DNA from: Sclerotiophoma versabilis
Lineage: Eukaryota > Ascomycota > Dothideomycetes > Pleosporales > Didymellaceae
Length of the DNA: 64,000 bases
NCBI GenBank assembly: GCA_012274445.1
Contig: JAAROD010000080.1
Coordinates: 1,984,001 to 2,048,000 of the forward strand
Direction: 5' to 3'
In this document: piece after piece, positions 21,965 through 33,923 of the stretch
How the letters are laid out: every line of letters begins with the position of its first letter
Position numbering within the stretch: the first letter of the stretch is position 1
Notes under the pieces: model-generated
The model's input: the letters and a program-made list of their open reading frames with translations, nothing else
Told to the model about the DNA's origin: nothing
Databases searched by the model: none
Program-made: the position numbers and the translations under genes

Positions 21965-22563
21965 AGCTGTTTAGCCTTGGGAAATGGGACTAGTAACGGA
22001 TCGCTATATTATAGAGATAAAGCAGCTCTTTGGTGTGATTCAGTACCTTTTGGTTGTGATCTTGTTATACTTGAGTGTCTGGGAAATGGCGCATTCTCGC
22101 GCATTCGAGATCGAATCGCGGCGAGGCATACAGTTGCATGCCTAGTTTATTCCGAAATGCGATCCGCTTGGATGACAACAGGGTACACGAGCAGTCATGC
22201 CATGTAGAATGGTGCCAGGCATGACCGATCGACAACTACAAACCTAGCCGGAAGTAGACCAGGGGTTGGAGCCTGTGAAGTCAATCCGCGGCTTTCTGCA
22301 TGCTTACTTCATGTCGTGTTATTATATTGGGCAAAGCGTTGAACGGTTGATGGGACAATGCCGCTACTAATGGAGTGATAACTCGTCTTGGCGAGGCTAC
22401 TTGCGCAAATGCCCTCACTTGAGTACAAGCGATTATGTACAAACTTCGGGTCAACACACTCAGGCCTGCTGTTGCAGTCTCTATTTTGTGGGCAGATCGT
22501 GAGTACATAACTTTTCATATTCTTCTATCTCTTCTTTCTCTTTATGAAGTCGCGGCACTGTCC
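21965..22563. other. intergenic, promoter of tetraspan gene
   Basis: Between two minus-strand genes; AT-richer than its neighbours. No coding frame supported. Confidence 0.5.
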
Positions 22564-24229
22564 TCATCTCGAGCGTAAGGTACCTATTATGGCACCTATA
22601 ATAAGAAGGGCAGCCAGGACTCCACTCTGCACTGGTGCAAACATAGCACTGCGTAATATAACCAAAGTGCCGACAATGACGAATGTCACAGGCAGAATGA
22701 CTGTAGGGCGATAGGGTCGTTCGAGCTGCGGCTCTCGACGTCGAAGTATCAGCAGGCCGATAACAGTGCTGACGTAAAACACCCATTCAGCCATACCAAC
22801 AAAAGTCAGAAGAGCGCGGAAACTGCCTGTGAAGATGTAAATCAGAGTGATTACTAGGGCGAGGGCATTCGCGGGGCTGAGAATCGTCAGTACAGGTGTA
22901 TTCGCGCTGACGCTTGACTTACATGGGAGCATCGAAGTGTGAGGTTGCAGATCCATCGGATTCTGCATTGCTTGAGATGGGTAGGCCGCGTTTGCTAAAG
23001 AAAGCAGGCAGGTAGTGACGTTGTGAGGCAGCCACAGTAAGCCTTCCGACAGAGAAGACATTGCTCGTGACCGAGCCAGCACAAGAGACAGCGACTAGTA
23101 CTGTGATAAGGATGCCTGCTGGTCGACCTAAAAGTGAAGTTGCGGCAGACACAGCCACGGCGTTGTTAGAACTCAGTTTGTCCCATGAAAGTAGGATGTA
23201 GTAGGCAATGTTGACAAACTCAAAAGAGCTCAATACTACGATCATAGCGGCTTTGATGGCTTTTGGAAGGGAACGACCGGGATCACGGATTTCGCTAGCG
23301 ACAACATTGGCCTGCAGATACATGTCAGTCATGTGGCGCTGATCAAAGTATACCCCTTGTCACAGCACTTGAACTGCAAAGGCGAAATAACTCACATTGT
23401 CCCAACCATCGTAAGCCCAAAGTCCTCCATAAATCGCAGCACAGTAGTGGCCATAGCGCTCCCAGGTGCTAATCGAATCCCAGTTGATAATATGGCCATC
23501 TGACACAGTGGGGCGCGTTTCGAACCAATTCTTCGAGTACCAATCTGAGGACCCAGAGAGTGATGAATGAGGGTTGATCAGATGCGCAACAATTGCAACT
23601 AAGCCGCCAAGAACAACTAGAGCGACTGTAGAGATCTTGAAGACCGTGAAAGATTCGCTCAGTCGTAGTGTGAACTTGGTATTGATGGAGTTGAGCAAGA
23701 CCATGGACACAAAAGCTATGGCAGCAATAAGCTTTAGTAGCCCCCCTGAAAGAGGCTCACTTGAGCTGACAGATCCAACAGACTCAGCAATAACAATGCT
23801 TTGGATGGCCATTGAAGAGGGTTTGACGGCCATGATGTAGACCCAAGCCATGAGGAAAGCAGCTGTGTCCCCGTACACGTGACGTAAGTATTCCTGCATG
23901 CCTCCGTTCAAAGGCAACGCTGCACCAAGCTCCGCAAAGGAAGCTGCACCTGCCCAAGACAGGAGGCCTCCAAGGACCCAGACGAGCAGTGCGGCACCAG
24001 GCGAGGGCACATTGCTGTCGACCTGAGCTGGGCTGGCGAAGATACCCGAGCCTATCTGGAGTGTGACAAGAACAGCAAACGCATGTCGAGTTGTAAGCTG
24101 TTTGGCCAACTGTTGAGATCTATAAGACGGCGTTGTCGAAGATGGTCTCTCCAAAAGTGGCTCCGTTTCTGGTGTGGGTTTTGGTAGCTGGTGGTCCCCA
24201 TTCGACCCCTCGGAAGTGAGGGCGCTCAT
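22564..24229 (-). CDS. L-type amino-acid transporter (APC superfamily, LAT)
   Basis: Membrane permease for neutral amino acids; close fungal relatives include methionine permeases of the Mup1 group. Exons 23396-24229, 22923-23311 and 22564-22876; introns of 84 and 46 bp, phases 0 and AT|C; product 511 aa. The N-terminal ~45 residues are cytosolic and hydrophilic. TM1 holds the APC motif LQIGSGIFASP, followed by LLSWAGAASFAELGAALP. About 11-12 hydrophobic segments can be counted. A conserved GLWAYDGWDN stretch ends exon 1 and continues ANVVASEIRDPGRSLPKAI, typical of LATs. SVGRLTVAASQRHYLPAFF is the conserved loop before the last helices. Substrate cannot be set from sequence. Confidence 0.92.
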
Positions 24230-24861
24230 GCTGCACCCCTGCGCCAGAGGAAGCTAAATGGGCGAAGAGGAAAGCAGAGATGTTGCATGTAAGAAGCTGG
24301 CAGTACACGGGTTTGCTCTCTTCTTACAAAATGAACTGAACGCAGTTGAGCAGAGCACGCATGTGATGGAGATCAAATCTGATCACGCGTGCCACCATGG
24401 TATTGATGCTTGAATCTGTGGCTGGGCTGCGATTTCCCCATGCGCCGCTTGCTTGGCGCTATCCATAGAGGGGTGCTTCAGAGGTCTTCAACACCAAAGA
24501 AGCACCCAGACCACGCCATAACACACGCCCACACATCGATTCACTCACCCACACTAACCCGCATCGAATTCGGGGCAGACAGCTCTCACATCTACAGAGC
24601 CCTATCTTGCGACTGACGCAAGTGCTGTCGCCCCACCTGCTTTAATATTCCCAGTTCGCTTGCCTGCCAACACCAGGTACGTCAACACGACCCCGTGCCT
24701 GAGCTGCCCCCACACCGCCCAGCACAAGCTTATCGCCTCGCAAGGACGCAAAAACTGCTGGACCGCCTCACTCTTACGCCAGCGCCACTTCTCCCGTGAC
24801 CGCTCTGGACGACCCCTAGCCCCAAACACGCTTCTCCGCAACCCGACTCTCACAGCCCACC
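24230..24861. other. divergent promoter, amino-acid transporter / PP2A-A
   Basis: No coding frame supported. The half nearest the PP2A gene is C/A-rich (CACACGCCCACAC), common in fungal 5' leaders. Confidence 0.5.
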
Positions 24862-26901
24862 ATGGACGCACAGAACGACGAGCTGTACCCAATCGCCGTC
24901 CTCATCGACGAACTCAAGCATGATGACGTGATTCTGCGATTGAACGCCATCCACCGTCTGAACACCATAGCTCTTGCATTGGGTGCTGAGCGAACACGAG
25001 ATGAGCTGATACCCTTCCTCGACGGTAAGCTTGTGTTGGCACACCATACGGCTTGCATCTGGGCTAACTGGATAAACAGAGTCTGTTGAAGACGAGGATG
25101 AGGTGCTTACTGCTTTGAGCGAGGAATTGGGCAAGTTTGTCGAATATGTTGGCGGACCAGAGCACGCACATGTGCTTCTGTCGCCCCTGGAGAACCTCGC
25201 TGCGATAGAGGAGCCGCTCGTTCGCGAGAAGGTGCGCAGAAGGATTGCGCTCAACACTAGTACTTCTGCTGATATGCATAGGCTGTCGAATCGCTCAACA
25301 AGATCTGCGAAGAGTTGTCGCAGCAACAGATCGAGGATGCTTTCATTCCCCTTGTTATGCGCCTCTCGAAGGCAGACTGGTTCACCTCAAAGATCTCTGC
25401 CACTGGTCTCTACCAGACTCCCTACACCCGGGCCACACCTCCCTCGCAGGAAGCCCTCAGACAGCACTACGGCCAGCTAGTGCACGATGATACCCCTATG
25501 GTCCGAAGACAAGCGGCGAACAACCTCGCAAAGTTCATCAAAGCCATGCCACACTCGATTGTCGTAGAAGAGATGATCCCTCTATTCCAACATCTTGCGG
25601 CAGACGACCAGGACAGCGTCAGGCTCCTGACGGTCGACATTCTCATTGCGATCGCAGAGGCCGTCCCCAAAGAGCAGCAGTCGAGTCACGGTGTACTGCT
25701 GACTGCTCTGCGAAGCCTGTTTGAGGATAAGAGCTGGAGGGTGCGCTACATGGTTGCGGATCGATTCGAAAAGATTGCGAAGGCTGTCGATGAGGAGGTT
25801 GTTAACCGTGACCTTGTCCCAGCTTTTGTTAAGCTTCTCAAGGACACAGAAGCGGAGGTTCGCAGTGCAATCGCTGGGCAAATTCCTGGTTTCTGCGCAC
25901 TTCTCGAGCGCGAAACCCTCCTTCACGAGGTCATGCCGAGCATCGAGGAGCTTGTCTCCGATCAGTCACAGCACGTTCGCGCCGCCCTCGGCACTCAGAT
26001 CAGTGGACTTGCGCCTATCCTTGGAAAGGATGAGACCATTTCGCATCTCCTTCCAATGTTCCTCCAGATGCTCAAGGATGAGTTCCCTGACGTCCGTCTG
26101 AACATCATCTCGAAGCTTGAGTCTGTCAACAACGGTACGTTCAAAATCGTGATACAAGTAATGTGAGCTAATTCAAACAGTCATTGGCATCGAGCTCCTG
26201 TCGCAATCCCTTCTTCCCGCTATTGTTCAGCTCGCTGAAGACAAGCAATGGCGCGTCCGTCTGGCCATCATTGAATACGTTCCCCTTCTTGCCTCGCAGC
26301 TCGGCGTCAAGTTCTTCGACGAGAAGCTCAGCAGCCTGTGCATGAGCTGGTTGGGCGATACCGTTTTCTCCATCCGTGAAGCCTCGACCCAGAACCTGAA
26401 GAAGCTTACCGAGGTCTTTGGTGTCGAGTGGGCCAATGAGGCGATCGTCCCCAAGGTCATGGCCATGGGTCAACACCCCAACTACCTGTACCGAATGACC
26501 ACCTGCTTCGCCGTTTCTGTAAGCTTCAAGATTGCGACACTGACTGTACGCATGCTGACATGTCTTAGACCCTTGCACCCGCTCTCAGCCTTGACGTCAT
26601 CGAGGCTTCTATCCTCCCCATGATGGACAAGCTCGTCAACGATGACATTCCCAACATCCGATTCAACGTCGCAAAGTCCTACGGCGTACTTGTCAACACA
26701 CTAAAGCAGCTGCCTGAGGAGGGCACCGTCATTGCGTTGGAGAAGGCAGGGACACTGGGCCAAGGCTGCCAGAAGGCGACAGATCTCATCACAAAGAGCA
26801 TATTGCCGAACCTCGAGAAGTTGCAGCAGGATGACGATGTCGACGTCAGGTATTTTGCGACAACGGCGGCACAGAGCTTCACAGACGCAATGCAGACCTA
26901 G
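24862..26901 (+). CDS. tpd3: PP2A scaffold subunit A (PR65/Tpd3)
   Basis: Scaffold that holds the catalytic C and variable B subunits of protein phosphatase 2A. Five exons: 24862-25024, 25080-25231, 25282-26134, 26181-26518 and 26569-26901; four introns of 46-55 bp; all phases close; product 612 aa, the usual size. It is built of about fifteen HEAT repeats, seen as pairs of helices with a recurring D-V-R or V-R-x-A step (MVRRQAANNLAKFI, SVRLLTVDILIAIAEA, WRVRYMVADRFEKIA, EVRSAIAGQIPGF, HVRAALGTQISGL, WRVRLAIIEYVPLLA). The N-terminus DELYPIAVLIDELKHDDVIL and C-terminal DVDVRYFATTAAQSF match the family. No targeting signal. Convergent with the glutaredoxin gene. Confidence 0.96.
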
Positions 26902-27210
26902 TGGGTGTCGCAGCGTCCGATGGTCGATTCGGTCTTGTAACGAGGTCATGGCTAGCATTCACGTACAGGTAATGATATGAATAGAGAGCGTCGCAAAACC
27001 TAGGCTAGCTTACTTGGGTGGGAAAATGCACGCATTTGTAGCAAATAGGGATGGTAGAGCCCTTGTTGGTGGTAGTTGGCCATCAAATACAACTCTTCCA
27101 GTCATCTCTACTTGTCAGGACATGACCTCATTTCTGTTTATACGGTTGTGTATTGTTCAAACCTTCTCTATTGTCTCTCTAGCTTACAGTTTTCCCTTCG
27201 CACCAGCTAG
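26902..27210. other. convergent 3' region
   Basis: 3' ends of tpd3 and grx1 face each other over 309 bp; nothing else seen. Confidence 0.5.
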
Positions 27211-27595
27211 TCAGATGGCACCAGCGTCCTTGAGCAGGTTGGGCAAGTCGCGCTTCTTGGCCTGCAGGTCCGAGTTGCCGCCAATGTGCTTCTTTGCGAT
27301 GAAAACGTTGGGGACGGTGGACTGGCCGGTCAGCTCGGCGAGAGCAGACTGGATGGCTGAGCCGTCATCTAGGCATTGTTAGTTCCTGTTCCACACAACT
27401 CCCACTCGATAGGGTCGCGCTAAGCGTGTGCTGTGTATACGTACCAACCTGGTCCAACTCAATGGCGTAGAACTTTGCGCCCTGTTCGCTCAGCAGCTGC
27501 TTGGTCTGGCGGCAGTAAGGGCAGTATGATTTCGAGAAGACGGCGACGGGGTTCTCGTCGATGATGGACTGGACCTTGGTCTTCGTAGCGGACAT
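27211..27595 (-). CDS. grx1: dithiol glutaredoxin
   Basis: Small glutathione-dependent thiol-disulfide oxidoreductase of the thioredoxin fold. Exons 27445-27595 and 27211-27368 with a 76-bp intron (GTACGT donor, TACTAAC-like branch, CTAG acceptor), phase G|AT; product 102 aa. The dithiol active site CPYC is at residues 25-28. The TVPNVFIAKKHIGGNSDLQ block supplies the cis-Pro and GG glutathione-binding elements. There is no presequence, so a cytosolic Grx1/Grx2 form is most likely. It is divergent from the LMBR1-type gene, 657 bp apart. Confidence 0.96.
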
Positions 27596-28252
27596 TGTGG
27601 TCGGGCTGGGGGCGCGGCTAAAGAAGCGGCGGATGATGGAGGAAATGGTTGCGGTGTTGCGAGCTGGAGTGTTGTCAGAGAAGAAAAAAAGCTCTTTGCG
27701 ACAGAGAAATTGTGTCGGTGGGGACGGGACGTACGATCTGAGGTGGGGGTGGGTTGGGAGTGAATTGGGATGTGTATCGGTTATATAGGGGTAATGGAGA
27801 AGGCGATTTGAAATCTCGATGGTATCGGTGATGGTGATTACTCAAGTTGTATGCGCGCCCCGCAGCTGCAGTGAAGCTCGAGGTATGACGTTCTTGAGAG
27901 AAGGTGCAGTCATTAGGCCGTTTTGGGTGGGAAGTGGCGGCGCTTCCGTGATCGCCGGCGATAGGCTAAATATGTGTAATGTGTACGGGATGACGAAAGG
28001 GTCCAACATGTCGAGCGCGAGCGCAACACGTGGAGCTGCTGAACGCTGTTGGATGTTTGTAGGGCTCGGAGAAGTGAAAATGAGCTTGAGCGAACAGCTT
28101 GGACATAACAGGAAGATGCGCGCAAGCTAGCAATACGGTGCGCCTCCCTTCCGAAACTCCCGGCGTGCTTCATCAGCTGTTTGTCCGAGAAGGCGCGTCT
28201 TCGCCAGGCACCGAACAGTTGTCCTTCCTCCCTTACACGCCCGTCACACACC
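27596..28252. other. divergent promoter, grx1 / LMBR1-type gene
   Basis: No coding frame supported. Several short purine-rich runs lie next to grx1. Confidence 0.5.
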
Positions 28253-30367
28253 ATGGCAACGACAATATACGCCGTCGACCCCTCGTACACGACGGCGTCC
28301 TCGGCCGCTGGCTCGACAGCCTTCTTCGTCCTCTCTCTGCTCTCGATATGCGGTCTCGTGCTGCTCCTGCTGCGCTATTACCTCCCTCTCCGTACCACGC
28401 CCGCATACGTTGTCATCCCCGTATTCCTCGCCATCGCATTGCCCGCTAGCATTGTCGTGCTACTCCCCATCGACCTCGCCAGCAGTGCAGGAACGGATAC
28501 AGACGGAGCACGAGGCATCTGGCTGAGCGATACGGTCGTGTACAAGTCGTGGCGCATTGTCTACTGGCTCACGTTCGCACTCACATGGGCTATCCTGCCG
28601 CTGCTGGGCGAGTACTGCGACTCTGGATATCGTGAGCCCAAGGCGAGGGTGCTATACGCGCTGAGGAGTAATGGCCGGTACTGGGCTATTATGCTGGGCT
28701 GTGGCATTGTAGGCTCGGTGTATTTGATCTGGTACAACGGTTTCGAATTGGACACGTTCAAGTCACTGGTAATGGCATTGGCTTATACCTGGGGTTTGAT
28801 ACTGGGCATTTATCTCATGGGACACGGGCTGGTGGCATTTCCGAGGAGCTTGTTCAGATATGCGAGTATCAGCGGACGCCTCAAGAAAATCCAGGGTCAG
28901 GCCCCGAAGGTGCATGAGAAGCTGGTGGAGGCGTTGGAGAAGCTCGACCAGTACGAACACCAGGTTGTGCAGCTTAAGCAGAGGAAGGACGGTACCGCAA
29001 GAGCATTTCAAGAATGGATCGACGAACTGGCAGAGAAAGGCAGTCTGCCAGAGAGCAGAGCTGGTACTGTAGGACGCTCAGGCGCAACGACAGTCCCGCC
29101 CGTCATCACAGAGCGATACCTGGCAGACTTAACAAGGAGGCTGAAGAGAGCACGACACGCCAAAAATCGCTTCGAAAACGAATGGGACATCATCATCCGC
29201 AATGCTATCCACGCCCAAGCGATCCTCGATTCCAAAGGCAGTCAGCGTCTCGAATTTAAGACCTCCGCCTACCCAACCCCGCAACACTGGCACTCCCGCT
29301 TCACCATCCTCACTCCGTACACGCGCTACCTCCTGCACGTCCACATCGTCCCCGCGCTGACATACTTTACCTGGTTCATCGCGATCCTCGCCTCAACCAG
29401 CATAGTATGGTCTGAATGTGTGCGTGAAATCCAAGAAATCGGAGGTCCCAAACTGTCCATCATCGGCTGGACTGTTGTGCACCGCCAATCCTCCTCACGC
29501 TCGCAAATCGGATTTGGTGGCCAAATCGTTGCTGCTGCATGGCTGTGCTACATGTGTATCTGCGCGTTTTACTCGCTCACTGAAGTCAAGATTTGGGGCA
29601 ACCGCGCACTCGTGCGGCGCAATACGTACCAGGAGAGCGCAACGTGGTATGGGCTGCAAGTCGCCAAGCTCACGGTTCCGCTGAGCTATAACTTCTTGAC
29701 CTTGACGGACAAGCCGATATGGGGGCAAACCATGTTCCACAAGTTCCTCGGCCGCCTTATCGACCTTTCGCCGCTGGGCAAGAACTTCTCTGCCTTCTTC
29801 CCCATATTCATCCTCGTCCCTGTGTTCGCGACCGCCTTCGGTCTCTACGGCAAGATCCGCAATATCTGTGGCTTCGGCGACTTGCTCGAAGACGAAGACG
29901 ACGAGGCTGGCGCGTACGCGGGGAGCGGCTCCTGGCGCGAAGGTCGTGCGCTGATTGAGCGCGAGATCCAAGGCGCAAGCGGCAACGTGCTGGGCCTGAG
30001 TAGCCGCAATGGTAATGTCACAGCGGCGGCGCCTCCAAGCGAAAGATACGCAGACAGTCCGCCCTTAATAGATAGCGAGCCAAGCAGCATCGCAGACGCC
30101 GTTTCTATCGCGTCTGCCTCGCGCACACGGCCCGAGCGGAGAAGGCCCGTCATTGAAGACGATGGAGACTCGGGGAACTTCTTCGAAAACTTCACTAATC
30201 GCGTCAAAAACACTTTCGAGTCCACAGACTTCACCTTCACAAGACCGCCATGGCTGGGCGGCGATGACGAGGTTGATGCTGGGAGGCGAGCAAGAGGGGC
30301 CGATCGGAGAGATGGGTTTATGAGTCTCTTTGGTGGGGGGGCTGACGAAGGGCGCGTGAGACTCTAG
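28253..30367 (+). CDS. LMBR1-domain multi-pass membrane protein
   Basis: Intronless, 704 aa. Belongs to the LMBR1/LMBRD2-like membrane protein family, whose animal members include lipocalin-receptor and lysosomal cobalamin-exporter relatives; the fungal role is not established. Hydrophobic segments are visible near residues 20-45, 50-70, 100-125, 142-165, 172-195, then 360-385, 420-445, 475-495 and 510-535. A long cytosolic coiled-coil region (about 200-330) separates the two groups, with KVHEKLVEALEKLDQYEHQV and RRLKRARHAKNRFENEWDII. The C-terminal ~150 residues are acidic and disordered, ending GGGADEGRVRL. The ATG lies in CACACCATGG, a good fungal context, and the frame is open upstream without another ATG. 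Confidence 0.9.
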   Translation: MATTIYAVDPSYTTASSAAGSTAFFVLSLLSICGLVLLLLRYYLPLRTTPAYVVIPVFLAIALPASIVVLLPIDLASSAGTDTDGARGIWLSDTVVYKSWRIVYWLTFALTWAILPLLGEYCDSGYREPKARVLYALRSNGRYWAIMLGCGIVGSVYLIWYNGFELDTFKSLVMALAYTWGLILGIYLMGHGLVAFPRSLFRYASISGRLKKIQGQAPKVHEKLVEALEKLDQYEHQVVQLKQRKDGTARAFQEWIDELAEKGSLPESRAGTVGRSGATTVPPVITERYLADLTRRLKRARHAKNRFENEWDIIIRNAIHAQAILDSKGSQRLEFKTSAYPTPQHWHSRFTILTPYTRYLLHVHIVPALTYFTWFIAILASTSIVWSECVREIQEIGGPKLSIIGWTVVHRQSSSRSQIGFGGQIVAAAWLCYMCICAFYSLTEVKIWGNRALVRRNTYQESATWYGLQVAKLTVPLSYNFLTLTDKPIWGQTMFHKFLGRLIDLSPLGKNFSAFFPIFILVPVFATAFGLYGKIRNICGFGDLLEDEDDEAGAYAGSGSWREGRALIEREIQGASGNVLGLSSRNGNVTAAAPPSERYADSPPLIDSEPSSIADAVSIASASRTRPERRRPVIEDDGDSGNFFENFTNRVKNTFESTDFTFTRPPWLGGDDEVDAGRRARGADRRDGFMSLFGGGADEGRVRL

Positions 30368-30647
30368 TTCCTCGATGAAAGTTTCCAATCCTACTTTTGC
30401 ATTGCGTAGCACGGACGGGTTTGGCGTTGGGTGTTGTCAACGTCCCATTGAGACCATGGGATATTTATTTCCTGATTGTTTAGACTAGACGATTTAATAA
30501 CGACATCGATGTATCCAATTGTAATAATCTGTCTCGTCTCGATGTGCCTGGTACTCCATCATTGATCGTGAAGTAGATGAAATAGAAGACATTGGACTAA
30601 CGGTGCCCATGTGGATCATAGCTGCTTGACTTGTATGTCAACCTGTC

Positions 30648-33591
30648 CTACTTCAACAGCCCACACATACACCCACAATCCGGCACAGGACACATGGCAT
30701 GCCTCGCGAACCAGTCCCGGGCATGATGCCCATGGAATCCATGCGTACAACTCATGCAAAACACCATCAACCGGCTCTCTAAATCCTCTCCCTTCAACGT
30801 CTCCGCTCCGCCTGGCTTCGCCGGATCAGGCGAGCCCAACCACATCATACACAGTCCACATCTGGGCATTTGCGCGCCGCAGTTTGGACACGCAAGCGCC
30901 GGGCTCGTGGTCGCGTGTTTCCCTGCCGCAGGTTTATTATGGAGGAGATTGGATTTAGGATTGGAAGGGTGATTAGGATGGTAGGGAGCGCCGGCGATGG
31001 GGACGAGTCTGCTCTGCGCATTGCGGGGTTCTTTCCGCAGGGCAAGATTATGCTGGCACTGCGCGCACCGAATGGCGATGCTGGGCTGTGTGGGCTTGTT
31101 CCGAGCGCTCCCTGAGCGCGTTACACTGCGGGCGTTGTGCTCTTTTGTGTACCGCGTTCGCTCGAGGAAAGTACTCCAGACCTGCATTTGTTCCAGGTAT
31201 ATGTCCTTCCAGAGGTACCAGCGTGCGTCTTGCATGTACAGAGGGCAGGCGCGGGAGAGGAGGAGGACGGCGGATTGTAGCTCTGAGGGGTGCGCGGCTA
31301 TGTGGACTTGCAGCAGATCGAGAGCGCGCGTGGTTAACCCGGTGAGTAGCAGTCCAGAGATGGAGCCGCTGCGGATGTGAGATGCAGTTGTCGTCGAGAG
31401 GAATTGGGAGAGAGATGCGTCGGAGAGGTATTTTAGGGCGACGCCGACGCGATCGGTGAGCGCGAGCGAGGAAGTACCCACTACGGCGGTCCAGTCGGCA
31501 CTTATGAAGTAGGTGAGGAGTGATTTGAGATATGGGTCTGTGGTCATATCGGCCATCCATGCGCATGCTTCACGCTGCTGGGCGGGCACCCCTGAGGAAG
31601 GGGAAGCGCAGGCGATGACGGCACCAAGTCCTATATGATCCTGCGGAAGTTTGCCTTGCTGTAGTGCAGTACGTAGTAACGCTAATGCGATATCCTTGTG
31701 GCCTTGGAATACCGCAAGGACAACGGCCTTCAGAACTTGCCCATCTGCGATAAGATTTTCGCAGTTATCCTGTACACCCTTCTTGTCAAGTGGCCATCCG
31801 CATAGACTTAAACAGAGTTGTCTATTCTCGGGGAGCTTAGTTTCAACTCCTTCAAACGGAGGAAATTCTTTGGCTTCCACAATTTCCTTCACTGCGTCTC
31901 GGAACATGTTTTGACTGGTGTTTGCATCGGGATCAATGCGGCGATCGTCGTACATCTCGAGGTCGTTGTTCCAGATCGACTCAATTCCAAGGTAGTTCAG
32001 TTCGAGGCCATTGCCAACCATGCCATCACCCCAAGCATGTGTATCCATACGCTCAACGAATGTCCACACGTCTGCCAGCCAGGGATCGTTCGCAACGACA
32101 GCCTTGTTCTGGGCACATCCGAGAGAGTAGCCTTCCTGGCAACGTCGCTTCGAGCCTTGCAAGAATGCGAGATAGTCGGCCAGTGGTACTTTGACATCCG
32201 GATATGCTAGTCTGAGGATGTCCTCACGCATTCGTGGACTAGAGATTTGTTGTTCGCTTATGCCGAGTTTTTCCAAGCCCTCAGTCAAATCTGCGGGACC
32301 GAGGCCACCTTTTCTGCTCAAAGCCTCGTTCTGAATCTCAGCGAGATCTTCTGCTACTGTGCCGTGGCGGCTCCTTGGTCTAGCGATAATGGTGCGATCC
32401 TTGTAGATCTCCTCGAGAGCGCTCACGTTGATACGCGGTGCGGGTGGTGGTACCTTGATCACTTCAACTTCCCTGTTTGCATGCAACGCCAACGCACACT
32501 GCCCGTCTAATGGACTACCGTTGGCCATGAAGTCATATGCCATTACACGATCTTTCTGCTTCTGCGGGAAGTCCTTATTATGCCACGGGTGGCGCAAATG
32601 ATGCGAGACCTTTGTGTAATGTGGCGATGACCATGCCCGAGCCATAGTCGTGTCAGTCGTTGACTTCAGTGTCTCGAGACGATGCGAATGCTGAGTGAGT
32701 TCCAGGATTTTGAGCTCGCCTGTATTCGCGAGGACGCCAAACGTGCCTCTCTTAGTGCCAGAGTATCTCAAACTCCAGATACTTGCTGGTTGGCTGTTAT
32801 CGACGATAGGCTTGAATTCGAGGACTGCACCGTTGTTGTCATTCCGCTGTTTTACCATTCGCTGATCCCACACGGTCACAGTAGGGTCGCCTGTCGTTCC
32901 CGCTGAAAGGAAGTAATTCTCGTCTAAAGGATCAATGGCGATATTGTGGACTTGTTTGGTTTGGATATTGGCAATCCCCTGTGTACCGGAGTCTACACAA
33001 GGTCAGCGTGAGACGGGAATAGTACGACCGTCGTTTACTGAACCTACCTCGAAGGTCATATATGCGGACATACTGCCTCTGGACACCCGCAAGAAGCGTG
33101 TCTGGCTGACCGGCAAAGAACTTGATGCTGGAGACGGCCTCTGAGCTTGCAAGTTTCTTGTATGGTTCATCCTTAGTTGTGAACCTCGCATCGTTCATAT
33201 CATAGATATTCAGACAAACATCGTTCCTCACCCTGTCCAGCCCAGTAGCGAGGAGGTTCTTGTGACTGAAAGCAATCGAGTTGCACTTTCTCTGGTGCCT
33301 AATGGGGAACGCGTGGAGGAAATCGCCTTCAGGTTTGGTTGGATCCAGCTGCACAATGTGTGCTTCTCCGGATGCTGAGCCAATGGCAACCACATCAGGA
33401 TCTTTCTTCGACCAGTCAAATGCCGTGTAGTTGGGAAGCTTGTCGCGGATCAATAGCTGCCGGTAGTTGACCTTTGACCCGGTGAAGCTCTCAATCTCGC
33501 ACAGTCGCAGCCGGTTACCTGCCACATCGATGATCAAGAATCGTGGCTGCTCCCGAGTGGAGTGCGGCGACCATCTGATTGCGGCCTCCAT
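30648..33591 (-). CDS. sea4: Sea4/Mio-like WD-repeat subunit of SEACAT/GATOR2
   Basis: Component of the vacuole-associated SEA/GATOR2 complex that relays amino-acid status to TORC1. Exons 33048-33591 and 30648-32992 with a 55-bp intron (GTAGGT donor), phase G|AC; product 962 aa. Residues 1-400 form WD40 blades (IRWSPHSTREQPRFL, FDWSKKDPDVVAIGSASGEA, SIKFFAGQPDTLLAG, TVWDQRMVKQR). A helical solenoid follows (about 450-780). The C-terminus is a zinc-binding RING-like module: CAQCQ, CPNCGAQMPRCGLC, then CMSCTHGFHGHH and CPVPDCGCMC, as in human MIOS. I used the first ATG (MEAAIRWSPH); the frame is open 21 nt further but has no ATG. Its start is only 332 bp from that of efg1. Confidence 0.93.
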
Positions 33592-33923
33592 CTTATCAAT
33601 CACCGACTTCAAGTGTCACGGTGATGGATGTACCAGCAACTGGCTCTTGTGGGCCTCATCGAGCCTCGATCACAAAACCACGCACTGATGCTGAGAAAGT
33701 AACATGGATCTGAACTCGTGTGTGTCCAATCGAAAGAACGGCGAGTGGATGCACGAAAGGTCCGAGGGTGAATACAACCGACGCGTGACATCAACCCTGT
33801 CGCTCTTTCGCGCCATCGATAAGAACGGTAAGTGCCGCCCCGCTAAAACTTTCCTACGCGCGACCTGCGACCCAGCCTGAGCTTTTCTACAATTCAACAA
33901 CCTTCACCGAAATACACGCAAAC
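33592..33923. promoter_or_regulatory. short divergent promoter, sea4 / efg1
   Basis: 332 bp between two start codons on opposite strands. Both transcripts must start in or beyond it, so a shared promoter is likely. No specific factor site could be assigned. Confidence 0.55.
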
